In this document: positions 1-6,999 of the stretch, piece after piece
Layout: the number at the start of each line of letters is the position of its first letter
Numbering within the stretch: position 1 is the stretch's first letter
NCBI RefSeq assembly: GCF_006937785.1
Contig: NZ_SJEE01000034.1
Location: forward strand, 1 to 57,753
Reading direction: 5' to 3'
Origin: Pseudanabaena sp. UWO311
Lineage (GTDB): Bacteria; Cyanobacteriota; Cyanobacteriia; Pseudanabaenales; Pseudanabaenaceae
DNA length: 57,753 nucleotides
Program-made: the position numbers and the translations under genes
Notes under the pieces: generated by a model
Seen by the model: only the letters and a program-made list of their open reading frames with translations
Databases searched by the model: none
What the model was told of the DNA's origin: nothing

Positions 1-30
1 GGATTGGCGGCGCTTCGCGCCGCCAATCCT
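1..30. terminator. Perfect hairpin at left edge
   Basis: Positions 1-13 are perfectly complementary to 17-29, giving a 13-bp stem with a TTC loop. It lacks a long T-run inside the window. It belongs to the recurring set of intergenic hairpins with a GC-NNN-GC tip. It probably ends the gene lying left of the window; that is inference because that gene is not visible. Confidence 0.55.
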
Positions 31-83
31 TATAGATTACTAGCTAAAAGTTAATTCAGTTCTATTTATTCTTTTTAGTTATT

Positions 84-932
84 ATGAATCCTGCATTACA
101 AACAGAAATTTGCCAGTTTATTCGTGAAATCGGTCAAAAGGCAATTCATTTGAGAGATTTGGGTTTTCAAGTTGATGAAAAAGGTTTTGATGATTATGTG
201 ACAAATGTTGATCGCGAACTTGATCACCTCTTAAGTCAAAGGTTTCAGGCATGGTTTCCTAATGATGGAATAATTAGCGAAGAAAATACGCGATCGCTAG
301 AACTCTGGCAACAAAAATCAAAAGTTAACCAGAAATTCTGGTTTATCGATCCCATTGATGGCACTGATGACTTTATTCATGGTCGGGAGTTCTACTCAGT
401 TATGGTCGGTGCTTTAGAGGCATTTCAGCCAGTTCTTGGCTGGGTATATGCTCCAAAAAGCGATCGCTTATATTTTGGCGGAACTGCAATCAATGGCTTA
501 TTTATCGCTACGAATGGAAATGTCCCTGAGGTTTTATATCCTCATGAACCAATTGGTGCAAGTCGCGATCGCATAATTGTAAGCAAAAAAGATGATCTCG
601 CCTATGGCGATGCAATTCGGACTGCTGTTCCCAATGTCGAGTTTTATAGTCTCGGTAGTTTTGGCTTAAAGGTAATGGAAGTTGTCCAAGGTCGGGCAAG
701 TGCCTATATTTATCTCAATCGCCGCGTTAAGCTCTGGGATACGGTCGGTCCACTAGCGATCGCGAAGGCGGCAGGGTTAATTTGTTGCGATCTCGAAGGT
801 CGCGAAATTGGATTTGGATACGATGATATTAATTCTGAAAAGCTAACTCACAATCAATTAATCGTAATTGGCTGGTCAAAATTTATCGATGAATATCTTG
901 TTGCGATCGCCAAAGAATTTCACGATATTTAA
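84..932 (+). CDS. Inositol monophosphatase family phosphatase
   Basis: A 282-aa soluble protein of the Mg2+-dependent, Li+-sensitive phosphatase superfamily (inositol monophosphatase, fructose-1,6-bisphosphatase or 3'(2'),5'-bisphosphate nucleotidase types). The metal-binding motif DPIDGTDD is at about residues 89-96, the upstream acidic pair EE at 66-67, and the second motif LWDTVGPLAIAKAAG lies in the C-terminal third. Length fits the family (about 260-290 aa). The substrate cannot be fixed from sequence alone; myo-inositol-1-phosphate or PAP are the likely candidates. It stands alone, is followed at once by two terminator-like hairpins, and is convergent with the Dnd-associated methyltransferase gene. 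The family call is firm, the substrate is open. Confidence 0.9.
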   Translation: MNPALQTEICQFIREIGQKAIHLRDLGFQVDEKGFDDYVTNVDRELDHLLSQRFQAWFPNDGIISEENTRSLELWQQKSKVNQKFWFIDPIDGTDDFIHGREFYSVMVGALEAFQPVLGWVYAPKSDRLYFGGTAINGLFIATNGNVPEVLYPHEPIGASRDRIIVSKKDDLAYGDAIRTAVPNVEFYSLGSFGLKVMEVVQGRASAYIYLNRRVKLWDTVGPLAIAKAAGLICCDLEGREIGFGYDDINSEKLTHNQLIVIGWSKFIDEYLVAIAKEFHDI

Positions 933-936
933 TGCC

Positions 937-996
937 AAAACACAAAATGGCTGTGCCATTTTGTGTTTTTAAACCCCTTGCTGGGTTTGTTTTTTT
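937..996 (+). terminator. Double hairpin terminator, composite repeat copy A
   Basis: A 15-bp perfect stem (937-951 with 955-969, loop TGT) ends in a T-run. It is followed by a second small hairpin, AAACCC (971-976) with GGGTTT (983-988), and then GTTTTTTT. This is a strong intrinsic terminator for the phosphatase gene. The same two-hairpin layout recurs on the minus strand at 21257-21314, so it may be a dispersed element used as a terminator. Confidence 0.75.
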
Positions 997-997
997 A

Positions 998-1026
998 TTC
1001 ACAAAAGTGTTTAACACTTTTGTGAA
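998..1026. terminator. Palindromic hairpin before the convergent gene end
   Basis: TTCACAAAAGTGTT (998-1011) is the reverse complement of 1013-1026, giving an almost loopless 29-bp palindrome between two convergent genes. It may serve leftward transcription of the methyltransferase gene. There is no clear T-run beyond it, so the terminator call is moderate. Confidence 0.45.
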
Positions 1027-1049
1027 TTGGTATAAGTTCTAAGAGTAGT

Positions 1050-3128
1050 TTATGAACTATTTGTATGGGATTTTATTTTTCTCTTAGCTTTCAGTAACTT
1101 AATTGCATTAGGATCGGCATCTTTACGCCAGACTAATCTATGTCCTTGAAGTTCGACATAATTCTGATCGAGAATCTGTTGCCAATCTTGCAGATGACAA
1201 GTTTCATTAATATTGTCTAGTAATGCCCAACTTTCCTCCTGTTGGGTGAGCTTAGTAAACTTCTCGTACTGCGGATAGCTAGGCATCAAGTAGGCTTCTT
1301 TGCGATGTAAGATCGGTGGGTTGGTCGAGCTACAGCGATCGTGATAGCGAACTTGTAAATCTCGCAAATCAATTTGTATTGATGTCTGTAACTTGGGGTG
1401 TGGATCTGTATCAAAGTCTGGATAAAATAGATAGGTTATTTTGGGCTTATGCAAATGGAACTTGACCAAGGTTGCACCATCCATTCGGCCAATTGTACGA
1501 CTGACACATCCTTCGTATAGTCTCAACATAATATCCAAATTGTCAAGTGCCGAGACATGCACATAGAGCGCTTTACTATCTAATCTTCCAATCTTACTGT
1601 TTTGGCAACAGGTTTTGATGAATCCAGATTTTCCTAAATTAAATAACATCAAAGCAGAAGTAGTACTTGCCCCTTGGTATGACCCAAATAGAACTTTGAT
1701 ATCGGTTTGATATAGTGGCGAAAGCTGACTAAGTTTAAGCCTTTTGTCTGGATTATCAAAATTGCTGAGTGCAAGAAATACAAGAATATCTTGGCGGCGC
1801 TTATCTGAAATCGCATCCCACTCATCTTGATTTGTGGCACTGACAATCAAGTTAAAGGCGCGGCGTACCGTTCCAAATTCTGTTAGTAACGGCTCAAAGT
1901 TTGACAGTTCTTCGCCGACGGGTAATCTGCCTCGCTCTGTGAAGAAATCCATGAGGGGAGTAAGTAATTCGCGATAGTCTTCAAAGCGTTTGGAGACAAG
2001 TCGGATTCTGGGTGTGGTGGCTCTTGACCGAAACCTTGATGCTCTAAAGCTTTGGGCTTGCATTTCATCGCGAAACACAAAATAAATGCCGAGAGCTACA
2101 GGGACTGAATCTACGCCTAATACTTGATCGATATAGAGTTTGAGTTCTTCTTGTTCGTAGTATTTCTGAAATGTGTTACGGCTACTCACCACACCGTCAC
2201 TATAAGCGATTTGTCCTTTACCCACATCACCAATTAATACTTGCGCTGATACTATCAATACTTTTTGTGTTAATTCCCATGCTTTGATTAGTGCTTCTCT
2301 TCTTTCGATCTGTGATTCGATGACGTTGATGATATAGCCGAGGTTGACGATTTCGGCACTGGTGCGATCGCTTTGTGTTCGATAGTATGGATCCCAACCA
2401 TTACTGGCAAAGCCACGATCGCTAATTCTCTTGATATCCTCACCATGACCACAGCCATAGTCAAAGAAGGTTGTATTTTCTGTAAATAGTCCTGCTTCTA
2501 GGGCGAGGCGTACTGGTTTGGATAGGTCAGGACGATGAATTGCAGCTTTATGACGATCGATTTTGATATTTCCCTCACCCCCAGCCCCTCTCTCAGAAGG
2601 AGAGGGGGGCAAGATAACTTGATGATCTTTAAGTTCAATATTGTATTCCTGTAGACGTTGTTCCCACACTTTGCGAGTGCCGATGGTACGGGTCTCATGA
2701 AATAAGCTGATCGCTTCTTCTTGTTTGGTTAGTTGAGCAAACATCTGATAAAGCGGATAGTCTTGATTTACAAAGGTTTCTTTGCGATGCAGGATTGGCG
2801 GATTGGGAGATTGATGATAATCGCGTTGTTGAGTAGTTTGGGTCTGGAGGTCAACTTGAATACTGTGATGCAATGCAGGATGTGGGTCAGTATCAAAGTC
2901 TGGATAGAACAAATAGGAGATTTTGGGTTGTTCGTAGTTGAATTTGATGATGGTGAATTTGCTTTCTTTGGGAAGAAGTGATCTGGCTTGGCGATCACAT
3001 TCTTGTAATTGTGGAGATAAAGAGGCGATCGCTGATATATGAACATAGAGGGCAGTGGGTAACTTTTTGCCAACTTTGCTTTGTTGGCAGAGGGCAATGA
3101 CTTGGTTGTGACTATACTCTGTAATCAT
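1050..3128 (-). CDS. DNA phosphorothioation-associated putative methyltransferase
   Basis: A 692-aa protein that resembles the Dnd-associated putative methyltransferase family found beside dnd genes, notably in cyanobacteria. The central part carries a Rossmann SAM-binding motif, DYGCGHGED, at about residues 223-231. Residues about 10-140 and about 510-650 are clear copies of one another: both contain YLFYPDFDTDPHP, then NPPILHRKE, then a segment ending in TKQEE or TQQEE. The substrate is unknown; DNA is a guess from the family's genomic association. Between the first module and the methyltransferase domain, residues about 173-188 (SPSERGAGGEG) are encoded by a G/C-rich palindromic repeat inserted in frame. 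The gene is convergent with the phosphatase gene and divergent from the Uma2 gene at 3205. Confidence 0.8.
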   Translation of the reverse strand: MITEYSHNQVIALCQQSKVGKKLPTALYVHISAIASLSPQLQECDRQARSLLPKESKFTIIKFNYEQPKISYLFYPDFDTDPHPALHHSIQVDLQTQTTQQRDYHQSPNPPILHRKETFVNQDYPLYQMFAQLTKQEEAISLFHETRTIGTRKVWEQRLQEYNIELKDHQVILPPSPSERGAGGEGNIKIDRHKAAIHRPDLSKPVRLALEAGLFTENTTFFDYGCGHGEDIKRISDRGFASNGWDPYYRTQSDRTSAEIVNLGYIINVIESQIERREALIKAWELTQKVLIVSAQVLIGDVGKGQIAYSDGVVSSRNTFQKYYEQEELKLYIDQVLGVDSVPVALGIYFVFRDEMQAQSFRASRFRSRATTPRIRLVSKRFEDYRELLTPLMDFFTERGRLPVGEELSNFEPLLTEFGTVRRAFNLIVSATNQDEWDAISDKRRQDILVFLALSNFDNPDKRLKLSQLSPLYQTDIKVLFGSYQGASTTSALMLFNLGKSGFIKTCCQNSKIGRLDSKALYVHVSALDNLDIMLRLYEGCVSRTIGRMDGATLVKFHLHKPKITYLFYPDFDTDPHPKLQTSIQIDLRDLQVRYHDRCSSTNPPILHRKEAYLMPSYPQYEKFTKLTQQEESWALLDNINETCHLQDWQQILDQNYVELQGHRLVWRKDADPNAIKLLKAKRKIKSHTNSS
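2571..2613. repeat. In-frame palindromic interspersed repeat inside a gene
   Basis: The stretch starts CCCTCACCCCCAGCCCCTCT and ends AGGAGAGGGGGGCAAG. Its inner arms, CCCCTCTCT and AGGAGAGGGG, pair as a hairpin. It resembles the short G/C-rich repeats scattered through many cyanobacterial genomes. Here it lies in the methyltransferase frame and encodes a P/S/R/G-rich linker. The repeat-family identity is from memory. Confidence 0.6.
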
Positions 3129-3204
3129 TGCGACAAGAGCTTTATTGAATGTTTAGATTATACTAGTAACACCTCATTACCCAAGTAATTGCCAAGGTAA
3201 AGCC

Positions 3205-3777
3205 ATGACTCTAACTTTAACTAAAACGGCTGATCAATATCTCGTCAAGCAGGCTGTGACATGGGAACAATTCAAGGCTCTGCAATCTGCTTTTGAAGAG
3301 ATTGGTGGGGTGCGATTAAATTATTGTGAGGGAGTGGTAGAAATTGTGGGTATTGGGCTATTGCATGAAATGATCACGGCTTTGTTGGGGTTGTTGTTAG
3401 GACAATATTTTGTGATTAAACGGATGCGGTTTACCTCAACGGGAGCTTATACCCAATCTATTGCTACTAAGTTAGAGTTTCAATCTGATCTGTCTTTTGC
3501 TTTTGGTAGTGATCCTAAAGTTACGGATTTATGTATTGAGGTTGTGGTGACTAGCGGTAGCGTCAAAAAGCTAAGAAAGTATCAATTAAGAAATATTCCT
3601 GAGGTTTGGTTTTGGCAAGACGGCAAGATTAAAATTTATTGCTTACAGGATGAAGAATATGCACAGGTTGAAGCAAGTGGCTGTTTGCCTGATTTGGATA
3701 TTTCTCATTTGGAGCAATGTTTGCTGATGGAGTCTCAATTAGATGCGGTGTTAGCTTTTCAGGAGAGATATAAGTGA
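3205..3777 (+). CDS. Uma2 family (DUF820) putative endonuclease
   Basis: A 190-aa protein of the Uma2/DUF820 family, a PD-(D/E)XK-fold group greatly expanded in cyanobacteria. The typical order is present: N-terminal 'TWEQFKALQ', then 'GGVRLNYCEGVVEIVGIG..HE', 'SDLSFAFG' and 'LCIEVVVTSGSVKKLRKYQ', then 'PEVWFWQDGKIKIY'. The (D/S)-x(n)-E-x-V pattern supplies the expected metal-binding acids. The function of such proteins is not established; nuclease activity is predicted from the fold. It lies divergent from the Dnd methyltransferase gene (76-bp gap) and 75 bp before the next rightward gene. It may be a passenger of the island, because Uma2 genes are common everywhere in cyanobacteria. Confidence 0.85.
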   Translation: MTLTLTKTADQYLVKQAVTWEQFKALQSAFEEIGGVRLNYCEGVVEIVGIGLLHEMITALLGLLLGQYFVIKRMRFTSTGAYTQSIATKLEFQSDLSFAFGSDPKVTDLCIEVVVTSGSVKKLRKYQLRNIPEVWFWQDGKIKIYCLQDEEYAQVEASGCLPDLDISHLEQCLLMESQLDAVLAFQERYK

Positions 3778-3852
3778 TAGCGATCGCTGTTGACCTGTGC
3801 GATGTATTCTTGTTGCAACGTGTTTTAACAACAAACTGAGTGGAGATCGTTA

Positions 3853-4500
3853 ATGAGTCAAGGCGCTAATGCATTACCAAAGTCAGAACAGCTAAATATT
3901 GAAGCATTTTCAAAGCTATTTACGCATACAGCGAACTCTTACAAATATTTATTTTTCTTGGCGTTGTTGAATATTCTGAAGCAAAGAAACTTCGATCGCG
4001 CTCCTATTGCACTACAGGATCTTATGGTTGAAATGTTGGTCATTGCTTGGCAGGCATATCATCCCCATCGGTTATCGTTTGGCAATAAGGATATGATCGC
4101 TGGCAGATTTGATGTTTTTACTGAGGTTGGGGGCAATCTGTCAGGAGAAGAGCTACGAAAGGCGATCTCTTCTAAAATGTTAAGTACTACTAAAGAGTTG
4201 AAAAAATTTGCTCCTTATCGTCTGATTAGACCATTTTTTGAAATGGAACTCAAGGGAGTTAAAAGTGGTGAGACAAATCAAAATATTGCCGCATTATCAC
4301 GCGATCGCTTTCAAGACCAAAAGCCTTTATACTCCATTAACGATCAAAATGAAACAATTTCATTACATCCTGAATGGATAGAATATTTAAAGACCAATAA
4401 TGATGCTGTCTGTCAGTGGGGTTTTGATGCATGGCTAGAATACATGCAAAAGTGTAATTCTAGTATTGACAATCTATCAAAAAAGCTAGCTTTTGTGTAG
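3853..4500 (+). CDS. Hypothetical protein resembling the N-terminal part of HNH-domain proteins
   Basis: 215 aa, no firm family assignment. The N-terminal part (AFSKLFTHTANSYKYLFFLALL, then VEMLVIAWQAYHPHRLSFG) resembles the leader region of larger HNH-endonuclease-domain proteins found near defence genes. No C-x2-C or HNH motif follows: the frame stops at 4498-4500, shortly before the convergent dndE. It may be a truncated HNH protein, a stand-alone version of the N-terminal domain, or an unrelated protein. No signal peptide or convincing membrane segment is visible. It sits inside the Dnd island on the strand opposite to dndCDE. The gene looks real (good length, own start after a 75-bp gap), but its function is unknown. 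Confidence 0.6.
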   Translation: MSQGANALPKSEQLNIEAFSKLFTHTANSYKYLFFLALLNILKQRNFDRAPIALQDLMVEMLVIAWQAYHPHRLSFGNKDMIAGRFDVFTEVGGNLSGEELRKAISSKMLSTTKELKKFAPYRLIRPFFEMELKGVKSGETNQNIAALSRDRFQDQKPLYSINDQNETISLHPEWIEYLKTNNDAVCQWGFDAWLEYMQKCNSSIDNLSKKLAFV

Positions 4501-4550
4501 GTTGAGATGTCTATTGACATAGCATCAATTTTTTGCAGCCTGATAAAGTG

Positions 4551-4943
4551 CTAATCTTCAACGTGGCTAGCAAGAAGAATTAAGTTCTCAATCTTTTTAA
4601 GATTTGGATCGCCTGATAAGTAGCCAATGCCACGATTGAGATGTAAACGAAACTGTGTAGCAAGGGTTTCTTTGTCTGTGTCAAGTCCATCGTTGTGACA
4701 GCGTTGTTTTAGAGCAACTATGAGAATGTCTGATAAGTTGCCAGCAAAGACTTGCCAAGTCATTTCCACATTGCTATCAGTGACAATATTAATAATTGAT
4801 GGAGGAGTTGGTTCAGCTAGAGATTTACATAGCGCCCATCGACAGAGAACATTCCAATTCTCGATATGGGTAGCCCGTTTGAGTTTGAGTAGTTGCTCTC
4901 TGGCATTTTGGGAGATACGGATGCGGTCAATAGGGGGTTCCAT
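4551..4943 (-). CDS. dndE: DNA sulfur modification protein DndE
   Basis: A 130-aa small basic/helical protein matching DndE. The N-terminal half reads RIRISQNAREQLLKLKR and then NWNVLCRWALCKSL. The middle is variable, and the C-terminal half has 'TDKETLATQFRLHLNRGIGYL'. In the Dnd system DndE works with DndC and DndD to insert sulfur in the DNA backbone and has been reported to bind nicked DNA. It is the last gene of the leftward dndC-dndD-dndE run. The gap to dndD is 64 bp and is filled almost wholly by an eight-copy heptamer repeat. No good Shine-Dalgarno sequence precedes the ATG, so the repeat lies where it could influence dndE translation. Length is usual for the family (about 110-130 aa). 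Confidence 0.88.
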   Translation of the reverse strand: MEPPIDRIRISQNAREQLLKLKRATHIENWNVLCRWALCKSLAEPTPPSIINIVTDSNVEMTWQVFAGNLSDILIVALKQRCHNDGLDTDKETLATQFRLHLNRGIGYLSGDPNLKKIENLILLASHVED

Positions 4944-4952
4944 ATGTTAGAT

Positions 4953-5008
4953 GATTGGTGATTGGTGATTGGTGATTGGTGATTGGTGATTGGTGATTGG
5001 TGATTGGT
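4953..5008. repeat. Eight perfect tandem heptamers (GATTGGT) between dndD and dndE
   Basis: The unit GATTGGT is repeated eight times without error; the last base of the last unit (5008) is also the last base of the dndD stop codon. This matches the short tandemly repeated repetitive (STRR) heptamers described in cyanobacteria. A degenerate partner, ATTGGTGATTGGT, sits upstream of groEL near 43778-43790. Confidence 0.95.
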
Positions 5009-6999
5009 TACCAGAAGTATCCTGAACGCACGGAGGTACGATTAATTGATTCGTCGTAATCTAGGATATATTCATGGGCGATTAGTTGATTTTGGCGTAG
5101 GCGAGTTACTTCTTCTTTGCCGATTTCAGTATCGGTTGAGAGTAGGATGACTTGCTGACTGGCGTTGGGGAAATATCGATCTAGAAGGTTGAGGCGGTGG
5201 GATGAGTCCAAACGACCGAGAGGGGTATCAATCACGACAGGTAACTGACAACCTGAGACACGGGCTAATCCCCATAGGAAAGCGATCGCTAGCATCTGTT
5301 TTTCTCCTGCGGAAAGGCGATGTTTTGGGATTGACTTGCCTTCAGCATTATATAGCTCTAGACGAAAGGTTTCAGGAGCGATTGTTATGCGGTGTACAAG
5401 ACGAGATTTGTGTAGAAGATGGAGAAAACATTCAGTGACACTGTTTTCTAGTTGAGCGATTTTATGGGCGGTGAGTTCTTTTCTAAATGAATCCATTGTT
5501 GATTGCACTTTAACAACAGACTGAAAGAAAAATTCTAGATTGCCTCTTGCGACTATGGTTGTTCCATAGTTTTCTAGTTCTCTTTTACTAGAGATTAACT
5601 TGCGTTCGAGTAGAGCTAAGTTACGCTGAGAGTCGTCTAGCTCATTTGCTAAGGACTCACAAACTGATGCAGCTTCTTCTTTTTTCTGTAAGAGTTGTTG
5701 ATATATTTCTGGACTTGCCGCAGAGGCAATCACATTTTGGATTTGAGAGCTTTCGCGATCGCAAGATTCTAATTTTTGCGCTGCGGTACTAGCTAAAGCG
5801 ACGGTTTTAGGTAAATCATGCTCTAAAAGATTTGAGAGTGCATTCACTAGATCGAGATCGCTACCAAGCCATATTTCTCCATGCTGCGATTCATCTTCGA
5901 GTTGAGCGAGTTCATTTTCCAAAAACTCTTGGACTAGGCGATTGTATTTTTTAGGGAAGTTCTGGTCTATAAATTCTGACAACTTGCGATCGCGTTCTTT
6001 GATCAGATCTAGAGCAGCTTTAGCTTTTTGCAGATGGAGCTCTTTTTGACTTTGGGAAAGCGCTTGTTCTAAGAGGGGTGATTGAATTAGCATCAGAGGT
6101 AAACAAGTCTCTGCTAAATCTAGCAATTCTTTTCTTTGCTGATCGGCTTCTTCTTTGAGTCTTTGATAGCTTTGTTCTAGCTCTTGCTTATCTCCTGCGG
6201 CTTTCCCTCCTTTACGCATAAATTCACGTTCAGCTTCTGCAAAAGTGGCTTTAGCTTGTTCGAGGTCGGCTTCCAGTTGAGTTTTATGTGTTTCTTCTAA
6301 TTCAATCTCGGTGGATTGTTGAGCAATTAGAGTTTCAATCTCTGTAAGTTTATTAAAAGCTTCAGTGTCAGATGATTCACGCCGTTTTTTGCTGGCTAAG
6401 ACTTCTAAATCAATTTCTAAGCGATCGACTAGTTCTAGTCCGAGAATTGTGCGAATAGCATCGACAATGCCCTGTGTGGGAGTGTCTTGCAGCGCAAGTT
6501 CTCGGACTTGTTCCCCGTCAAATAGAAATAAACCTGAAATACCAATTGGCATGATCTCTTCGATAAATTCATCCCATGTGTTGGTCAGGGTTTCGTTATT
6601 CCAGCCATCAACGCGGACTTCTAAGATATCGCGCCCATTTTTTGGTTGCTGTGTCCAACGACGGGAGATCGAGATCGGAACTTGGCGCAGTTCGGATTTA
6701 TTGAAGCTGGCTTGTTCAAAGACCAATTCGATCGCAGCTTCTTCGCCGATTTTGGCTTCGCGATTGACGCTTTGAGAGAGAAATTCGCCATAGTTTAAGT
6801 TTCCTCTTGTGGAGCATTGGGCTTTTGCGCCATACAGGGCAAGGCGAAGGGCATCGATAAAGGTCGTTTTACCACCACCATTTAAGCCACCGAGCAGAAC
6901 AATTGGTGGATGGTCTTGACTGATATCGACAGAAAGATCGATCGTGTGCTTTCCTTGGTAAGCACCAAAATTTTGCAGAGTTAATTCTCGGAAAATCAA
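5008..6999 (-). CDS. dndD: DNA sulfur modification protein DndD (SMC-like ATPase)
   Basis: About 663 aa, an SMC/RecF-like ATPase of the Dnd complex. N-terminal 'IFRELTLQNFGAYQGKH' is followed by the Walker A motif GGLNGGGKT (about residues 37-45). Long charged coiled-coil segments occupy the middle. An ABC-type signature LSAGEKQM and Walker B LPVVIDTPLGRLD lie near residues 560-597. I place the start at a TTG (6997-6999) that overlaps the dndC stop as TTGA and follows GAAGAGG at good spacing; an upstream ATG at 7044 would overlap dndC by 49 bp and add 15 unlikely residues. DndD is thought to supply ATPase activity and perhaps alter DNA structure during sulfur incorporation. It is probably co-translated with dndC. 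Confidence 0.9.
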   Translation of the reverse strand: MIFRELTLQNFGAYQGKHTIDLSVDISQDHPPIVLLGGLNGGGKTTFIDALRLALYGAKAQCSTRGNLNYGEFLSQSVNREAKIGEEAAIELVFEQASFNKSELRQVPISISRRWTQQPKNGRDILEVRVDGWNNETLTNTWDEFIEEIMPIGISGLFLFDGEQVRELALQDTPTQGIVDAIRTILGLELVDRLEIDLEVLASKKRRESSDTEAFNKLTEIETLIAQQSTEIELEETHKTQLEADLEQAKATFAEAEREFMRKGGKAAGDKQELEQSYQRLKEEADQQRKELLDLAETCLPLMLIQSPLLEQALSQSQKELHLQKAKAALDLIKERDRKLSEFIDQNFPKKYNRLVQEFLENELAQLEDESQHGEIWLGSDLDLVNALSNLLEHDLPKTVALASTAAQKLESCDRESSQIQNVIASAASPEIYQQLLQKKEEAASVCESLANELDDSQRNLALLERKLISSKRELENYGTTIVARGNLEFFFQSVVKVQSTMDSFRKELTAHKIAQLENSVTECFLHLLHKSRLVHRITIAPETFRLELYNAEGKSIPKHRLSAGEKQMLAIAFLWGLARVSGCQLPVVIDTPLGRLDSSHRLNLLDRYFPNASQQVILLSTDTEIGKEEVTRLRQNQLIAHEYILDYDESINRTSVRSGYFW

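Noticed and set aside
2733-3097. Overlapping frames on both strands at the start of the methyltransferase gene
   Set aside because: They are shadows of the duplicated module region; the long frame shows family motifs throughout.
4953-5008. CRISPR-like repeat
   Set aside because: Units are 7 bp with no spacers; it is a simple tandem repeat, not a CRISPR array.
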